A stretch of DNA of 64,000 nucleotides from Neobacillus sp. Marseille-Q6967 (GCF_946151075.1 NZ_CAMGZB010000001.1:790001-854000), one strand, 5' to 3'; positions 9,566-23,421 are shown, numbered from the stretch's first letter. Notes: generated by a model not told the origin, from the letters alone. Translations and numbers: made by a program.

Positions 9566-10521
9566 TATTTCACAAGCCTTTGTACCGGGACAGGAACCCT
9601 CGCAACGACCCGATTGACAATTTCTTCCGCTGTTATTCCTTCAAACTTCGCCTCTGACTTTAAAATGATTCGGTGTGATAAAACAAATGGTGCCAAATAT
9701 TGAATATCATCCGGCAGCACATAGTCGCGGTCATACATATAGGCATAGGCTTGAGCGGCTTTCATTAAGGCAATCGAACCCCTCGGACTTGCACCGAGAT
9801 ACACTCCTCCATATCCTCGTGTACGATTGACAATATCGACAATATACCGTTTGATCGTATCATCAACAAAAACGTTCTTAATATCCTTTTGCAGCGCCCG
9901 GAGTTCTTCCAGGTCAATCACCGGGGAAAGGTCTTCAATAGGAGGAACCTTTTGGGCTCTATTCAACACTTCGATTTCCTCTTCCATATCGGGGTAACCC
10001 ATCTTCATTTTTAATAGGAAGCGGTCAAGCTGTGCCTCCGGGAGCGGATAAGTGCCTTCATACTCGATCGGGTTTTGTGTCGCCATAACAAAGAATGGCT
10101 TTTGCAGGCGGTGTGTAACTCCATCAATGGTGACACTCGCTTCTTCCATACCTTCTAAAAGCGCCGACTGCGTTTTTGGGGAAGTCCGGTTAATTTCATC
10201 AGCAAGAATGATGTTTCCCATTAACGGACCTGGGCGAAATTGAAATTCCATTTCTTTTGGATTATAAATACTAATCCCCGTAACATCGGACGGTAAAAGG
10301 TCAGGAGTAAACTGGATTCTTCGGAAATTCGCATTCACTGATTTTGCCAAAGCCCGGACCATCATCGTTTTTCCAACACCTGGTACGTCTTCTAACAACA
10401 CATGCCCTTCTGCTAGCAGTGCAACTAAACTTAACTCGGCAACGTTTCTTTTACCGGTCATTACTTTTTCAATATTGATTAAAATTCTCTCTATTATTGG
10501 ATTCATATCTTCGCGCGCCAC
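9565..10521 (-). CDS. yeaC: MoxR-family AAA+ ATPase (YeaC)
   Basis: Cytoplasmic AAA+ ATPase thought to act as a chaperone-like activator for the DUF58 and transglutaminase partners downstream. Walker A is EDVPGVGKTMM, Walker B ILADEINR, and sensor regions MATQNPIEYEGTYPLPEAQ and LGASPRG are intact. Start choice: GTG at 10521 lies nine bases after AGGAGG (10531-10536) and gives 318 residues, close to the B. subtilis protein; the ATGs at 10539 and 10551 lack a ribosome binding site. It heads the yeaC-yeaD-yebA operon. Confidence 0.9.
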   Translation of the reverse strand: MAREDMNPIIERILINIEKVMTGKRNVAELSLVALLAEGHVLLEDVPGVGKTMMVRALAKSVNANFRRIQFTPDLLPSDVTGISIYNPKEMEFQFRPGPLMGNIILADEINRTSPKTQSALLEGMEEASVTIDGVTHRLQKPFFVMATQNPIEYEGTYPLPEAQLDRFLLKMKMGYPDMEEEIEVLNRAQKVPPIEDLSPVIDLEELRALQKDIKNVFVDDTIKRYIVDIVNRTRGYGGVYLGASPRGSIALMKAAQAYAYMYDRDYVLPDDIQYLAPFVLSHRIILKSEAKFEGITAEEIVNRVVARVPVPVQRLVK

Positions 10522-10700
10522 TGTTTTGAACCTCCTCATTGGTAAAACCATTCTTTCTATCTATTCGATTTTTTCCAGCAAAATTCCTGTATAGTATGAC
10601 ACTCTGTGATCAAAATTCAATATTTTATTAGACGTTTGGGGATGGCAAATGTTTCATAAATTCTTGTATTACCGCCCAATTTGAATGTTGCCTAAATTAA

Positions 10701-10739
10701 AAAGCGATGAAGTTCTATTATTAATAGATTCATCGCTTT
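10701..10739 (-). terminator. Terminator of the alpha/beta-hydrolase gene
   Basis: AAAGCGATGAA ... TTCATCGCTTT-type inverted repeat, with TTTTT following on the minus strand, eight bases after the stop codon of the gene at 10748-11587. Confidence 0.88.
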
Positions 10740-10747
10740 GACCATAT

Positions 10748-11587
10748 CTAGTTATTAATTTCCTTCCATGTGTTTACGAGTTCATTAACGATTGGCTTTA
10801 TTACTTTTTTATCCGTCCAATAGCCTCCATGAGAGAGCGGATTCCAACCTGTAATCATTCCTCCTGCATTCACTTGTTCATCTTTAACAGATTGCCCGCC
10901 ATATAAAGGCTCAAGCGGATAGGCTATAATGTCATCCCGATCGTAAAAATTAATCCATTTACCCAAGTTAGGATAGCGCTGTTTAATTGCTTTTGCCGGA
11001 ACCTCCACCGGGCTGTCAAATTCATCATAACTGATACTCCACAGCGAAATTGGACTTCCCATCGTAAAGAATAGCGTTAATGTTTCCCCCTTCATCAATG
11101 GGTTTTCTAACGGTTCATTTTTTCTTTTACCCTGTTGAAGATCATAAAAATGATTGCTGGCAATAACTGTTCCTAAGCTATGAGAAATAACACATAACGG
11201 GGCATCTCCGGCTCCAGTTTCATCCGCAAGTTCTTTTAGCTTTTCATCGATTTTATCGTGGATCTTTTTATAAAAATTCTTTTGGGTGGATGATTTTTGA
11301 TAGGCAATGGCATCTGCAAAAACGTGTATCATGGTTTCACGCAGTAAAATGTAATCCAAATCCCTCGCCTGAAATTTCCCCCATAGTATACGTTCAGGTT
11401 CTTCAAAAATTTCCGCCCAACAAATTGGCTTAATAACTAACTGTGACGCAGGATCACTAATAGATGAATCCAGCTTTATTAAACTTTTCGCAAAATGTTT
11501 CTTTAATTCTTCCTCCATCTCCATTGCAAAATCGTCCATTTGTCTGCCGATACCATGGATGATCGCTACCGCAATCTTTTTTGTCAT
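10748..11587 (-). CDS. Alpha/beta-hydrolase-fold protein, putative lipase/esterase
   Basis: A 279-residue soluble protein with no signal peptide. The N-terminal strand ends in IIHGIG, an oxyanion-hole-like motif, and the nucleophile elbow is SHSLGT near residue 150, as in serine hydrolases; a late histidine in NPLSHGGYWTD could complete the triad. It resembles a family of predicted cytoplasmic hydrolases of unknown substrate. It stands alone between its own terminator and the upstream substrate-binding-protein gene. The ATG follows GGAGGAAAAAAGGA. No specific function can be assigned. Confidence 0.65.
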   Translation of the reverse strand: MTKKIAVAIIHGIGRQMDDFAMEMEEELKKHFAKSLIKLDSSISDPASQLVIKPICWAEIFEEPERILWGKFQARDLDYILLRETMIHVFADAIAYQKSSTQKNFYKKIHDKIDEKLKELADETGAGDAPLCVISHSLGTVIASNHFYDLQQGKRKNEPLENPLMKGETLTLFFTMGSPISLWSISYDEFDSPVEVPAKAIKQRYPNLGKWINFYDRDDIIAYPLEPLYGGQSVKDEQVNAGGMITGWNPLSHGGYWTDKKVIKPIVNELVNTWKEINN

Positions 11588-11732
11588 TCCTTTTTTCCTC
11601 CTTACTTTAAGAAATTAGCACCTTTCACCTTGGAAAATATGTAAATAAGTAATGTGTCTATAATTAAGAATAATCTAAAAGTAGTAAAAAACAGTAAAAA
11701 CCATTCGCCATTTATCTACATTTTTTCAAAAC

Positions 11733-11768
11733 AAAAAGGCTATTTTCTGTAAATAGAAAATAGCCTTT
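11733..11768 (-). terminator. Terminator of the substrate-binding protein gene
   Basis: Perfect arms AAAGGCTATTTTCT and AGAAAATAGCCTTT with a six-base loop, then TTTTTG on the minus strand. Nearly the same hairpin, with compensating changes, occurs at 18405-18440. Confidence 0.9.
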
Positions 11769-11787
11769 CTTTGGTAACACTGCAGGT

Positions 11788-12783
11788 TTATTCTCCTACA
11801 ATCTTTGCGTCCTTTAGCATTTCTTCTGTTAAGGTTATTCCTTCTTCCTGAGCCGCTTTTTTGTTGATGATCAGCTCAAGGTTTTCTGGAAAACCTACAG
11901 GAATTTCGCTAGGTTTTTTCCCTTCGAGAATTTCCACAGCCATTTTACCGGTAGTGTAGCCTAAATCGTGATAGTCTAAGCCATAAGATGCAAAAGTTCC
12001 TCGTTTTACAGAATCGCCTTCTCCGACAAAGGTTGGGATATCTTGAGCATTTGCTACTGTTATAACGGATTCTAAAGCAGCTACGACGGTGTTGTCCTTT
12101 GGAATATAGAATACGTCCGCTCGCCCTACCAATGACTCGGCTGCCTGCTTTACTTCGGAACCAGCAGTTATGGTTGTTTCAACCGCCTCCAGCCCGGCTT
12201 CTTCCAACGCTTTCTTAGCATTTTTAACATTTACAACCGAGTTTGGTTCACCGCTGTTATAGATGATACCCACTTTCTTGGCATCGGGAATAAAGGTTTT
12301 AATTGCTTCAATCGTATTCTTTATAGCGTCTGGGTGTGTATCAGATGTGCCTGTTACATTCCCGCCTGGCTTATCCAAGCTTTGGACAAGCTCGGCACCA
12401 ACTGGGTCCGTAATAGCGGTGAACAATATTGGAATATCCTTCGTTGACTTGACCACCGCCTGTGCGCTGGCAGTAGCGATAGCTAAAATAAGGTCGTTCT
12501 TGTCAGCAACCAAGTTTTGGGCAATGGACAAATTATTGTTCATGTCTCCCTGGGCATTTTGGTAATCAAGCTTCAAGTTCTTTCCTTCTTCATAGCCGGC
12601 ATCCTTCAGGGCGGCGATAAATCCCTCTCGTGCTGCATCAAGTGATGGATGCTCAACAATTTGTGTAATCCCTATTTTCACTATTTTTTCTTTTTCCTCT
12701 CCACCAGTTTCCTTACTTCCTCCCCCACATGCAGAGAGCAAAACCAACACTCCACATAATAATAGTGTTAAACTCTTTTTCAT
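11788..12783 (-). CDS. ABC transporter substrate-binding lipoprotein (TrpX-like family)
   Basis: Cell-surface lipoprotein that would deliver a small ligand to an ABC importer. The 331 residues begin with a lipoprotein signal (MKKSLTLLLCGVLVLLSACGGG, lipobox LSAC, acylated cysteine about residue 19), followed by a periplasmic-binding fold starting KIGITQIVEHPSLDAAREGF and including DLILAIATASAQ and PILFTAITDPVGAEL, characteristic of the family that includes tryptophan-binding TrpX. No permease or ATPase gene adjoins it here, which is unusual. The ATG follows GGGGGAAAAAAGG. Ligand is not assigned; no T-box was seen in the 240 bases upstream. Confidence 0.8.
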   Translation of the reverse strand: MKKSLTLLLCGVLVLLSACGGGSKETGGEEKEKIVKIGITQIVEHPSLDAAREGFIAALKDAGYEEGKNLKLDYQNAQGDMNNNLSIAQNLVADKNDLILAIATASAQAVVKSTKDIPILFTAITDPVGAELVQSLDKPGGNVTGTSDTHPDAIKNTIEAIKTFIPDAKKVGIIYNSGEPNSVVNVKNAKKALEEAGLEAVETTITAGSEVKQAAESLVGRADVFYIPKDNTVVAALESVITVANAQDIPTFVGEGDSVKRGTFASYGLDYHDLGYTTGKMAVEILEGKKPSEIPVGFPENLELIINKKAAQEEGITLTEEMLKDAKIVGE

Positions 12784-12974
12784 CCTTTTTTCCCCCTCAA
12801 ATGAATCAACTACTATCTATGGTGACCATAAAGCAGTCTCACTTTAAATTGTGAGATTTTCTGACATAAAATTTATAATATTCGGATTTTACCACGTGAA
12901 GCAAGTATAGGACAATAGTATTTTTTTTAAAATGGGTGTTGGAACTGATTTAATTTTCTTGTAAAACTTCAGAC

Positions 12975-13019
12975 ATGAAAAAGCAGGAAAGCTACATTCG
13001 AGCTTTCCTGCTTTTTTTA
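12975..13019 (-). terminator. Terminator of the beta-glucoside operon
   Basis: Arms AAGCAGGAAAGCT and AGCTTTCCTGCTT around a seven-base loop immediately after the glucosidase stop codon; T-rich on both strands. Confidence 0.9.
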
Positions 13020-13021
13020 AC

Positions 13022-14458
<1,437 letters not shown>

Positions 14459-14513
14459 TTATAACGCCAGCAGGAAAGGAAAAGTAACCCTTTCCTTTCT
14501 CCTGAGCAATTTA

Positions 14514-16560
<2,047 letters not shown>

Positions 16561-16594
16561 TTCAAGGAATCGATTAAGTTTATTTGATAGGTGT

Positions 16595-16632
16595 AATTTA
16601 TCATGGGTATTTAGCGAGTGTCAACGCTTTCT
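16595..16632 (-). promoter_or_regulatory. bglP promoter with overlapping cre site
   Basis: On the minus strand a perfect -35 TTGACA (16619-16624) and a -10 TAAATT (16595-16600) are 18 bases apart. The sequence AGAAAGCGTTGACA (16619-16632) matches the catabolite-responsive element consensus at all but one position and covers the -35, so CcpA repression when glucose is present is expected. Confidence 0.72.
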
Positions 16633-16703
16633 TTTGAAAAAAATTAAATTCATAGATTTTTCAAAAAAGCATCTTATATATAAAAATAACGGTTACAAAA
16701 TTC

Positions 16704-16732
16704 TTGATTCAATAGAAAATCGGTGTTATAGT
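16704..16732 (+). promoter_or_regulatory. Sigma-A promoter of the second glucosidase gene
   Basis: TTGATT (16704-16709) and TATAGT (16727-16732) with a 17-base spacer, about 25 bases before the RAT. Transcription would start near 16739 and read the leader into the gene at 16898. Confidence 0.75.
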
Positions 16733-16757
16733 TAACTCAATTTAACAAACCCTACTA

Positions 16758-16786
16758 GGATTGTTACTGGTTATGCAGGCAAAACC
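16758..16786 (+). promoter_or_regulatory. RAT antiterminator site (LicT/BglG type)
   Basis: GGATTGTTACTGGTTATGCA followed by GGCAAAACC matches the B. subtilis bglP/licS type RAT closely. It overlaps the start of the terminator at 16783-16842. The cognate antiterminator gene is not in this window unless GlcT cross-acts. Confidence 0.9.
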
Positions 16787-16842
16787 TAAATCACGTAAAC
16801 TATGAGACTATTATGTCCTCATTACGTGGTTTAGGTTTTTTT
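16783..16842 (+). terminator. Conditional terminator before the second glucosidase
   Basis: Sixteen-base arms AACCTAAATCACGTAA and TTACGTGGTTTAGGTT (one G-U pair) followed by TTTTTATTTG. Its first arm shares bases with the RAT. Confidence 0.92.
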
Positions 16843-16879
16843 ATTTGTTTTTTAGTTAGTAGGGAAGCGTAACCACTAA

Positions 16880-18340
<1,461 letters not shown>

Positions 18341-18404
18341 AATACAATCGAGTAGGAGGAGGTAACTGCCCCCCCCATAGATTGCATCCATGCTGGGCGC
18401 ACCA

Positions 18405-18440
18405 AAAAGACTATTTTCTGTACTAGAAAATAGTCTTTCT
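18405..18440 (-). terminator. Bidirectional terminator hairpin
   Basis: Arms AAAGACTATTTTCT and AGAAAATAGTCTTT, T-rich on both sides (TTTTTGG on the minus strand, CTTTCTTTG on the plus strand). It can end both the plus-strand glucosidase and the minus-strand nuclease gene. An 8-C run sits 30 bases to its left (18369-18376). Confidence 0.82.
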
Positions 18441-18482
18441 TTGATAGTTTTTGATTTAATTCTCGTACATCACAGTAATTTT

Positions 18483-19463
18483 TCAAATCATACCTAAAAC
18501 TGTTTTTATCACAGTGATTTTGTCACTAGCGGTATACGGTACCGGTAAAGTTTTAAAATCTTCTACTTTTAGATAGCCTACATTTCCTGTTATCTTCTCT
18601 AATTTAATAATGTTCTCTTCTTCTCTCTTTGACTCCCAAGTAGGATAATAAAGGTTAATTATCGGTGCATCCTTTTTTAAGAAATCCCTTAACATAGCTA
18701 TCCGATTGTATTTTCTATTATCATCTGCCCTTCCTGTTGTCCGATAATAATTATTTAGAGATTCATTCTTAATAGGCCGATGATATGGTTTCCCAGGTTC
18801 GACTGTGTTTTTCTTGAACTCGAGGATTCCCATAGGAACTTCATTTTGATCCAACATTAACAAGTCAACATCTCCTGGCCAAGCAGCTCCTGTAGTGTCA
18901 TGATTAGCTAGGTAACATTCAAGTTTCGTATTCGCTACTTTTAAACCATTTTTTTTCATTACCTTAACTTCTCCGCCAGAAAGTCGGCGTATTTCTTTTT
19001 TTATTGCTTCGAAGTCTTGTTTTTTAACATTTTCTATGTTGCCTTGGGAATCTATGTTTAAAGTAATAAATTTTGAAGGATACTCAGCCCAATTTCCTGA
19101 ATCATGAAAAATTTGATATTTTGCTTCAAAATTTAAAGATGCTGCAAATCGACCATATCTCTCGAGAAAATCTCTACCTTCACAGGCTTCTAATGCTGTT
19201 TGCAATATATCTTGATTGACACAAGGCCAATATGTACTGAACTCTGCCGCGAACTCTGCTTTATTTACGTTTCTCTTAATCCAAAATTCATTAGATAAAT
19301 GACTTGCTTTACCCCAACTAATAAAAAAATCAAAACTTAGTGTAGAAAAGCTATTCTGGTACTTATTCGAGAACCATTCAGCGGGTTCTGTAGTCTTATC
19401 ATGTGTTTTTGCAGAGCCATGTCTATATGGATGACAGTAAGCTGGTTGAGGAACATAAATCAA
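18483..19463 (-). CDS. Putative PD-(D/E)XK restriction endonuclease
   Basis: A 326-residue protein I do not recognise as a named enzyme. Near residues 198-217 it has WPGDVDLLMLDQNE...GILEFKK, a PD-(D/E)XK nuclease core with acidic D198/D200 and the E215-x-K217 pair, preceded by a candidate glutamate in TKLECYL. With two methyltransferase genes next to it, the reading is a restriction enzyme. Start: TTG at 19463 lies six bases after AAAGGGGGG; the longer GTG start at 19547 has no ribosome binding site and would overlap the opposing promoter region. Transcribed away from the 929-residue gene at 19630. Confidence 0.72.
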   Translation of the reverse strand: MIYVPQPAYCHPYRHGSAKTHDKTTEPAEWFSNKYQNSFSTLSFDFFISWGKASHLSNEFWIKRNVNKAEFAAEFSTYWPCVNQDILQTALEACEGRDFLERYGRFAASLNFEAKYQIFHDSGNWAEYPSKFITLNIDSQGNIENVKKQDFEAIKKEIRRLSGGEVKVMKKNGLKVANTKLECYLANHDTTGAAWPGDVDLLMLDQNEVPMGILEFKKNTVEPGKPYHRPIKNESLNNYYRTTGRADDNRKYNRIAMLRDFLKKDAPIINLYYPTWESKREEENIIKLEKITGNVGYLKVEDFKTLPVPYTASDKITVIKTVLGMI

Positions 19464-19550
19464 TAAAATCCCCCCTTTTTGTATAATTATCACATACCGA
19501 ATTTGCCTTTTCTCATGTATAAAAAATAATTGTTCTATCTCACCCACAAG

Positions 19551-19579
19551 TTGAACATTTTATGTCTATATAGGATAAT
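19551..19579 (+). promoter_or_regulatory. Sigma-A promoter of the nuclease-methyltransferase gene
   Basis: TTGAAC (19551-19556) and GATAAT (19574-19579) separated by exactly 17 bases, with transcription expected about 40 bases before the GGGGG ribosome binding site of the gene at 19630. Confidence 0.78.
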
Positions 19580-19629
19580 ATTCCCACTAATGTTTTGATG
19601 GATAAACTGTTAAAAGGGGGCCAAAGCAA

Positions 19630-22419
19630 ATGAACGTCACTAACTATAATGAACGTAGTTGGGCTATCGATATCATTTCTGAAATAAATATCTGGGCAAA
19701 CAATCGGAATGTGAAGATTAAACGCGGTGGCGGGGAAAATACACTTAGTACGGGTAGAACCAACTTATTTCCAGATGTGCTTCTTTTTGGCGATGAGCAT
19801 TCATCACTGATTTTGCAGGGGTGGGAACTAAAATTACCTGACACTCCAATTCACAATACAGAATTAATCGATAATGCACGAATAAAAGCAGATGCATTAG
19901 GTACCAACAGTTTCTTATTATGGAACGTTACCACCGCGGTGTTATATGTAATAGATGAGGAAGGGAATAATCAGATTCTTCATACTTGGAATGATTTAAA
20001 TCATATAACAAGAAGAGACCAGGTATCTCAATCGAGAGAAGAATGGAAAGCCCTTCTCTATAAAATGTTAGATGATATCAATTTTTACTTTAATGAAGGC
20101 ACTATTAAAAGTACTACGTTAATTGAAGCTCTAACTGGAAATGGTATTTCTCATTTTACATTAAATAACGCTGATGTAGTCGCCGATAATATGAAACAAG
20201 TTGCTAGGGCAAATACTGATTTTAAAGATCAAGCCCTGCTCTGGTGGAGAGGTAACCGGCAAGAGTACCTTGATTATAAAGAACCGTGGATTCCATTAGC
20301 TAAAATCGTACTAATAACTTGGGCAAATAAGCTAATATTTGCTCATATTTTAAAACGCTATCGAAATGAAGCAACTGAAATAAATAACATTTGTGGAGAA
20401 GCGTTTACTATAGCTGATGCAACTGAAATCATTAATACCATCTCAAGAAAATGTGATTTTTGGAATATTTTTCAGCCGCAGCTTGGCGAAGAGTTCATTG
20501 ATACTAATACTTGGAAACGAATGATTCAGTTTAATGAGTTCTTAACCGATTTAAGATTAGAAGCAGTCAGCACATCACTGATTCAGGAGCTTCTCCAAAA
20601 CACTGTATATCGAACACAAAGAAAAGTATCTGGTCAATTTCATACTCCAAAAGAATTAGCTGCTCTCTTATCCTCTTTAGCTATTAGGGATACAAACGAA
20701 AATGTAATGGATCCATGTTGTGGCACAGGAACCATCAGCAGGGCAGCCTACGATCTGAAAATTCATTCAGGACTCGACCCAAAGGAAGCTCTAGAATCAA
20801 CATGGGCTAGTGATAAATTTGCCTTTCCTGTTCAAATGGCTACCTTAGCTATGACAACACCGGAAAGTACCGGAGAAATGATAAGGATTTTTAGGGAAGA
20901 TGCAATAAATCTAAATTCTGATTATCAGGTCCACTTATTCGACCCCCATGATGGAAGTCCTGTTGTAGAACCACTTCCATTAATGAATACAATCATATCG
21001 AACCTTCCATTTGTACAACAAGAGGACTTAAAGGTCTTAAATCCAACCGTTATTAACGACGTTAATGCCTTTATCTCTCGAATTGCACAAGAAAAGTTAG
21101 AACTAGATGGAAAGAGTGACTTGTACGCTTATTTACCGTTTTCTTTATGGAGCTTACTAAGTGATAATGGAAGAATGGGAATTATCATTTCAAACTCTTG
21201 GTTATCTACTAAATGGGGGATTAAGTTCCGTACCATTCTAAGCAGATTTTTTCAAATTGAGTATGTTATTACCTCTGGAAATAAACGATGGTTTAATAAT
21301 GCAGAAGTGGTAACAAATATTCTCATATTAAAGAAAAGGTCTATAACAGAAATTGAAGAAAATATTCGAAATAACACAGAAACAACATCTTTTGTTGTCT
21401 TACAAAAAGATATTAAGGAGATTACCACTACCAACGATAATATCGACCTTAATAAGGTAGAGGAATTGTCTGCGTTAATTCGAAATAACCTTGAGGAGCC
21501 TTCCGATTTTCTTTTGACTGGGTACTCCCCATCCGAGGTAGAAGCTATTTCTAACCTTGGGCTAGGATTAAACGCATTATTCTCTAACTGTAAATGGTTA
21601 ATTTCCTTGCGAGAAAAATTAGTTAAGGCAAATACCTTTTTTGAGATTAACCGCGGGGAAAGACGAGGATGGGATAAATTATTTTACCCTGAAGCAGGGC
21701 ATGGTATTGAAGAAAAATTTATCGAACCAGTACTTTTAAATTCTAAACATATTACTAGTCTTATTGCTACCGCAACGGGTGAAGCCTTCTGCTGCAGTGA
21801 TTCACTTGAGTACCTTCTAGAAAATAACGATTTAGGGGCATACAATTGGATTAAACGGTTTGAAAATCAGTTAAATGGAACTGGACAGCCATTACCTCAA
21901 GTTCTGCGCCGGCCAAATATGGAGTGGTACACTATGAGCCCTTCTACCATGGCAGATATGATGATCAGTATGAACCCGTATCATAGATTATTTGTTGCAA
22001 AGTTAGAACAGAGATCCTTTGTAAACCAGCGGCTTATACGTTTTACCAAAAAGATGAGGACCATCAATGTTGAATTATGTCATTCACTTCTAAATAGCAT
22101 CATTGGATTATTTTACATTGAAGCCATTGGTTTTGGACGTGGACTTGGAGCTTTAGATCTTAGTGCAACAAATATTAAAAATAACCTATTTATGCTTAAT
22201 CCTGAATTATTAAATGATGAACAAGTAAACGATATACTAACTAAGTTTAACATATTAAAACAAAGAGAAGTTTTCCCTATTGAAGAGGAGCTGGAGCAGC
22301 AAGATCGTAATGAATTTGATGATGCTGTACTAGCCGCTTTCGGCATCAGTGAGTATAAAGAACAAATAAAGCAATCTCTCATTCAACTTTACAAAATTAG
22401 ATTATCGGCAAGACAATAA
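19630..22419 (+). CDS. N6-adenine DNA methyltransferase with N-terminal nuclease-like domain
   Basis: A 929-residue protein from a restriction-modification system. Residues 47-70 read LFPDVLLFGD...LQGWELKLPD, a PD-(D/E)XK arrangement (D49, E66, K68), so the protein may be a type IIG-like fused nuclease-methyltransferase. The methyltransferase core begins GQFHTPKELAALL near residue 337; motif I is MDPCCGTGTI near 360; motif IV is SNLPFV near 457, in place of the usual NPPY/F. The C-terminal 350 residues, with no recognisable motif, would be target recognition and helical regions. The start follows GGGGG by nine bases. It is divergent from the nuclease gene and convergent with the beta-class methyltransferase. 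Confidence 0.82.
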   Translation: MNVTNYNERSWAIDIISEINIWANNRNVKIKRGGGENTLSTGRTNLFPDVLLFGDEHSSLILQGWELKLPDTPIHNTELIDNARIKADALGTNSFLLWNVTTAVLYVIDEEGNNQILHTWNDLNHITRRDQVSQSREEWKALLYKMLDDINFYFNEGTIKSTTLIEALTGNGISHFTLNNADVVADNMKQVARANTDFKDQALLWWRGNRQEYLDYKEPWIPLAKIVLITWANKLIFAHILKRYRNEATEINNICGEAFTIADATEIINTISRKCDFWNIFQPQLGEEFIDTNTWKRMIQFNEFLTDLRLEAVSTSLIQELLQNTVYRTQRKVSGQFHTPKELAALLSSLAIRDTNENVMDPCCGTGTISRAAYDLKIHSGLDPKEALESTWASDKFAFPVQMATLAMTTPESTGEMIRIFREDAINLNSDYQVHLFDPHDGSPVVEPLPLMNTIISNLPFVQQEDLKVLNPTVINDVNAFISRIAQEKLELDGKSDLYAYLPFSLWSLLSDNGRMGIIISNSWLSTKWGIKFRTILSRFFQIEYVITSGNKRWFNNAEVVTNILILKKRSITEIEENIRNNTETTSFVVLQKDIKEITTTNDNIDLNKVEELSALIRNNLEEPSDFLLTGYSPSEVEAISNLGLGLNALFSNCKWLISLREKLVKANTFFEINRGERRGWDKLFYPEAGHGIEEKFIEPVLLNSKHITSLIATATGEAFCCSDSLEYLLENNDLGAYNWIKRFENQLNGTGQPLPQVLRRPNMEWYTMSPSTMADMMISMNPYHRLFVAKLEQRSFVNQRLIRFTKKMRTINVELCHSLLNSIIGLFYIEAIGFGRGLGALDLSATNIKNNLFMLNPELLNDEQVNDILTKFNILKQREVFPIEEELEQQDRNEFDDAVLAAFGISEYKEQIKQSLIQLYKIRLSARQ

Positions 22420-22447
22420 AAAAAGGGGAGACATTGTGTCTTCCCTT
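22420..22447 (-). terminator. Terminator between the convergent methyltransferase genes
   Basis: AAGGGGAGAC/GTCTTCCCTT with a five-base loop; the run of seven Ts lies on the minus strand, so it serves mainly the gene at 22456-23421, and abuts the stop codon of the plus-strand gene. Confidence 0.8.
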
Positions 22448-22455
22448 AAATCATC

Positions 22456-23421
22456 CTATAACTGCATTCTTAATTGTTCTAATGAAGCTTTTTCTTCAGT
22501 AATATCACCTTTATCTTTAAATTCTTCTACTGAAACCTTTTCAATGGTAATATCATTTCTTACCTCAAAATCTTCAATTAAGTTTACTTTATGCAATTTT
22601 GATTTTATTCTTTCGTCTAAATTTCCCCATGCTTCTCTTAATCTTTTTTTACAAATTTCTATATAATTGATATCCACTTTTTTAAACAATTCAACGTCTT
22701 CATTTTTTTCAATTCCGATAAAATTCCGGCCTTCCATTAAAGCAGCTACCAGGAATGACCCACTGCCACATGTATTATCTAATACGATGTCACCCTCATT
22801 TGTATATGTTTTAATGAGGTATCTCCCTAACTCAATAGGCTTTTGAGTGGGATGGACAACTTCCCCTTCAGATTCTGCCGTTTTTACATAAATAATATCA
22901 GTTGGATATCTTTCCCCATCACTTTTAACCAGAACAGGGGAAAAGTCACCATAACTTCCTGTTAACTGATTTTTTCTTACACCTTTGTTATAAGATTCAC
23001 CTTTTTCCATTTGCGGATTATATACAGGCTGTTTTTTATAAAAAACGCAAATATCTTCATGTTTTCTTAATGGTTGTTTCTTGGCATTTAGAAAATTCGT
23101 TGCTTTCGACTTTTCCCAAACCCATTTATATTTAAAGTACTTGGTTTGGCTTAATATGAGCTGTGCTGTAAAAATACCGCTGGATGTTAGAACGATCGCA
23201 CCATTATCTTTAATAATTCTATTATATTGTTCCCATAGCTCATCTAGAGGGATGACCGAATCCCATTTATTTTGTGTAGTTCCATACGGTAAATCACAAA
23301 GGATCATGTCTATGGATTTGTTTGGTATTTCTTTCATTTTTTCTATGGTATCAGCTTCGTAAACTTCATTTAACATTTCCATAACTGAATCTCTATTTAC
23401 TTTTTGCTGTATATTTGGCAT
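22456..23421 (-). CDS. Beta-class DNA methyltransferase (N4-cytosine or N6-adenine)
   Basis: A 321-residue SAM-dependent DNA methyltransferase. Motif IV (ILCDLPYGTTQ, D43-Tyr46) precedes motif I (DIVLDNTCGSGSFLVAA, about 211-227), with VVHPTQKPIELGRYLI just before motif I, the beta-class order. DPPY-type variant DLPY does not decide between m4C and m6A. The last 70 residues form an acidic tail containing two near-repeats, DITIEKVSVEEF and DITEEKASLEQL. The ATG follows TAGGGAG. As part of the island it probably protects host DNA from one of the neighbouring nucleases. Confidence 0.85.
   Translation of the reverse strand: MPNIQQKVNRDSVMEMLNEVYEADTIEKMKEIPNKSIDMILCDLPYGTTQNKWDSVIPLDELWEQYNRIIKDNGAIVLTSSGIFTAQLILSQTKYFKYKWVWEKSKATNFLNAKKQPLRKHEDICVFYKKQPVYNPQMEKGESYNKGVRKNQLTGSYGDFSPVLVKSDGERYPTDIIYVKTAESEGEVVHPTQKPIELGRYLIKTYTNEGDIVLDNTCGSGSFLVAALMEGRNFIGIEKNEDVELFKKVDINYIEICKKRLREAWGNLDERIKSKLHKVNLIEDFEVRNDITIEKVSVEEFKDKGDITEEKASLEQLRMQL

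Noticed and set aside
12784..13021. T-box leader for the TrpX-like gene
   Set aside because: I looked for the conserved T-box sequence and an antiterminator upstream of the gene and found neither.
18369..18376. Phase-variable C8 tract
   Set aside because: It lies in non-coding sequence after a stop codon and not in a promoter spacer, so no switching effect is evident.
19464..19547. Upstream GTG start of the nuclease gene
   Set aside because: No ribosome binding site; the TTG after AAAGGGGGG is better.
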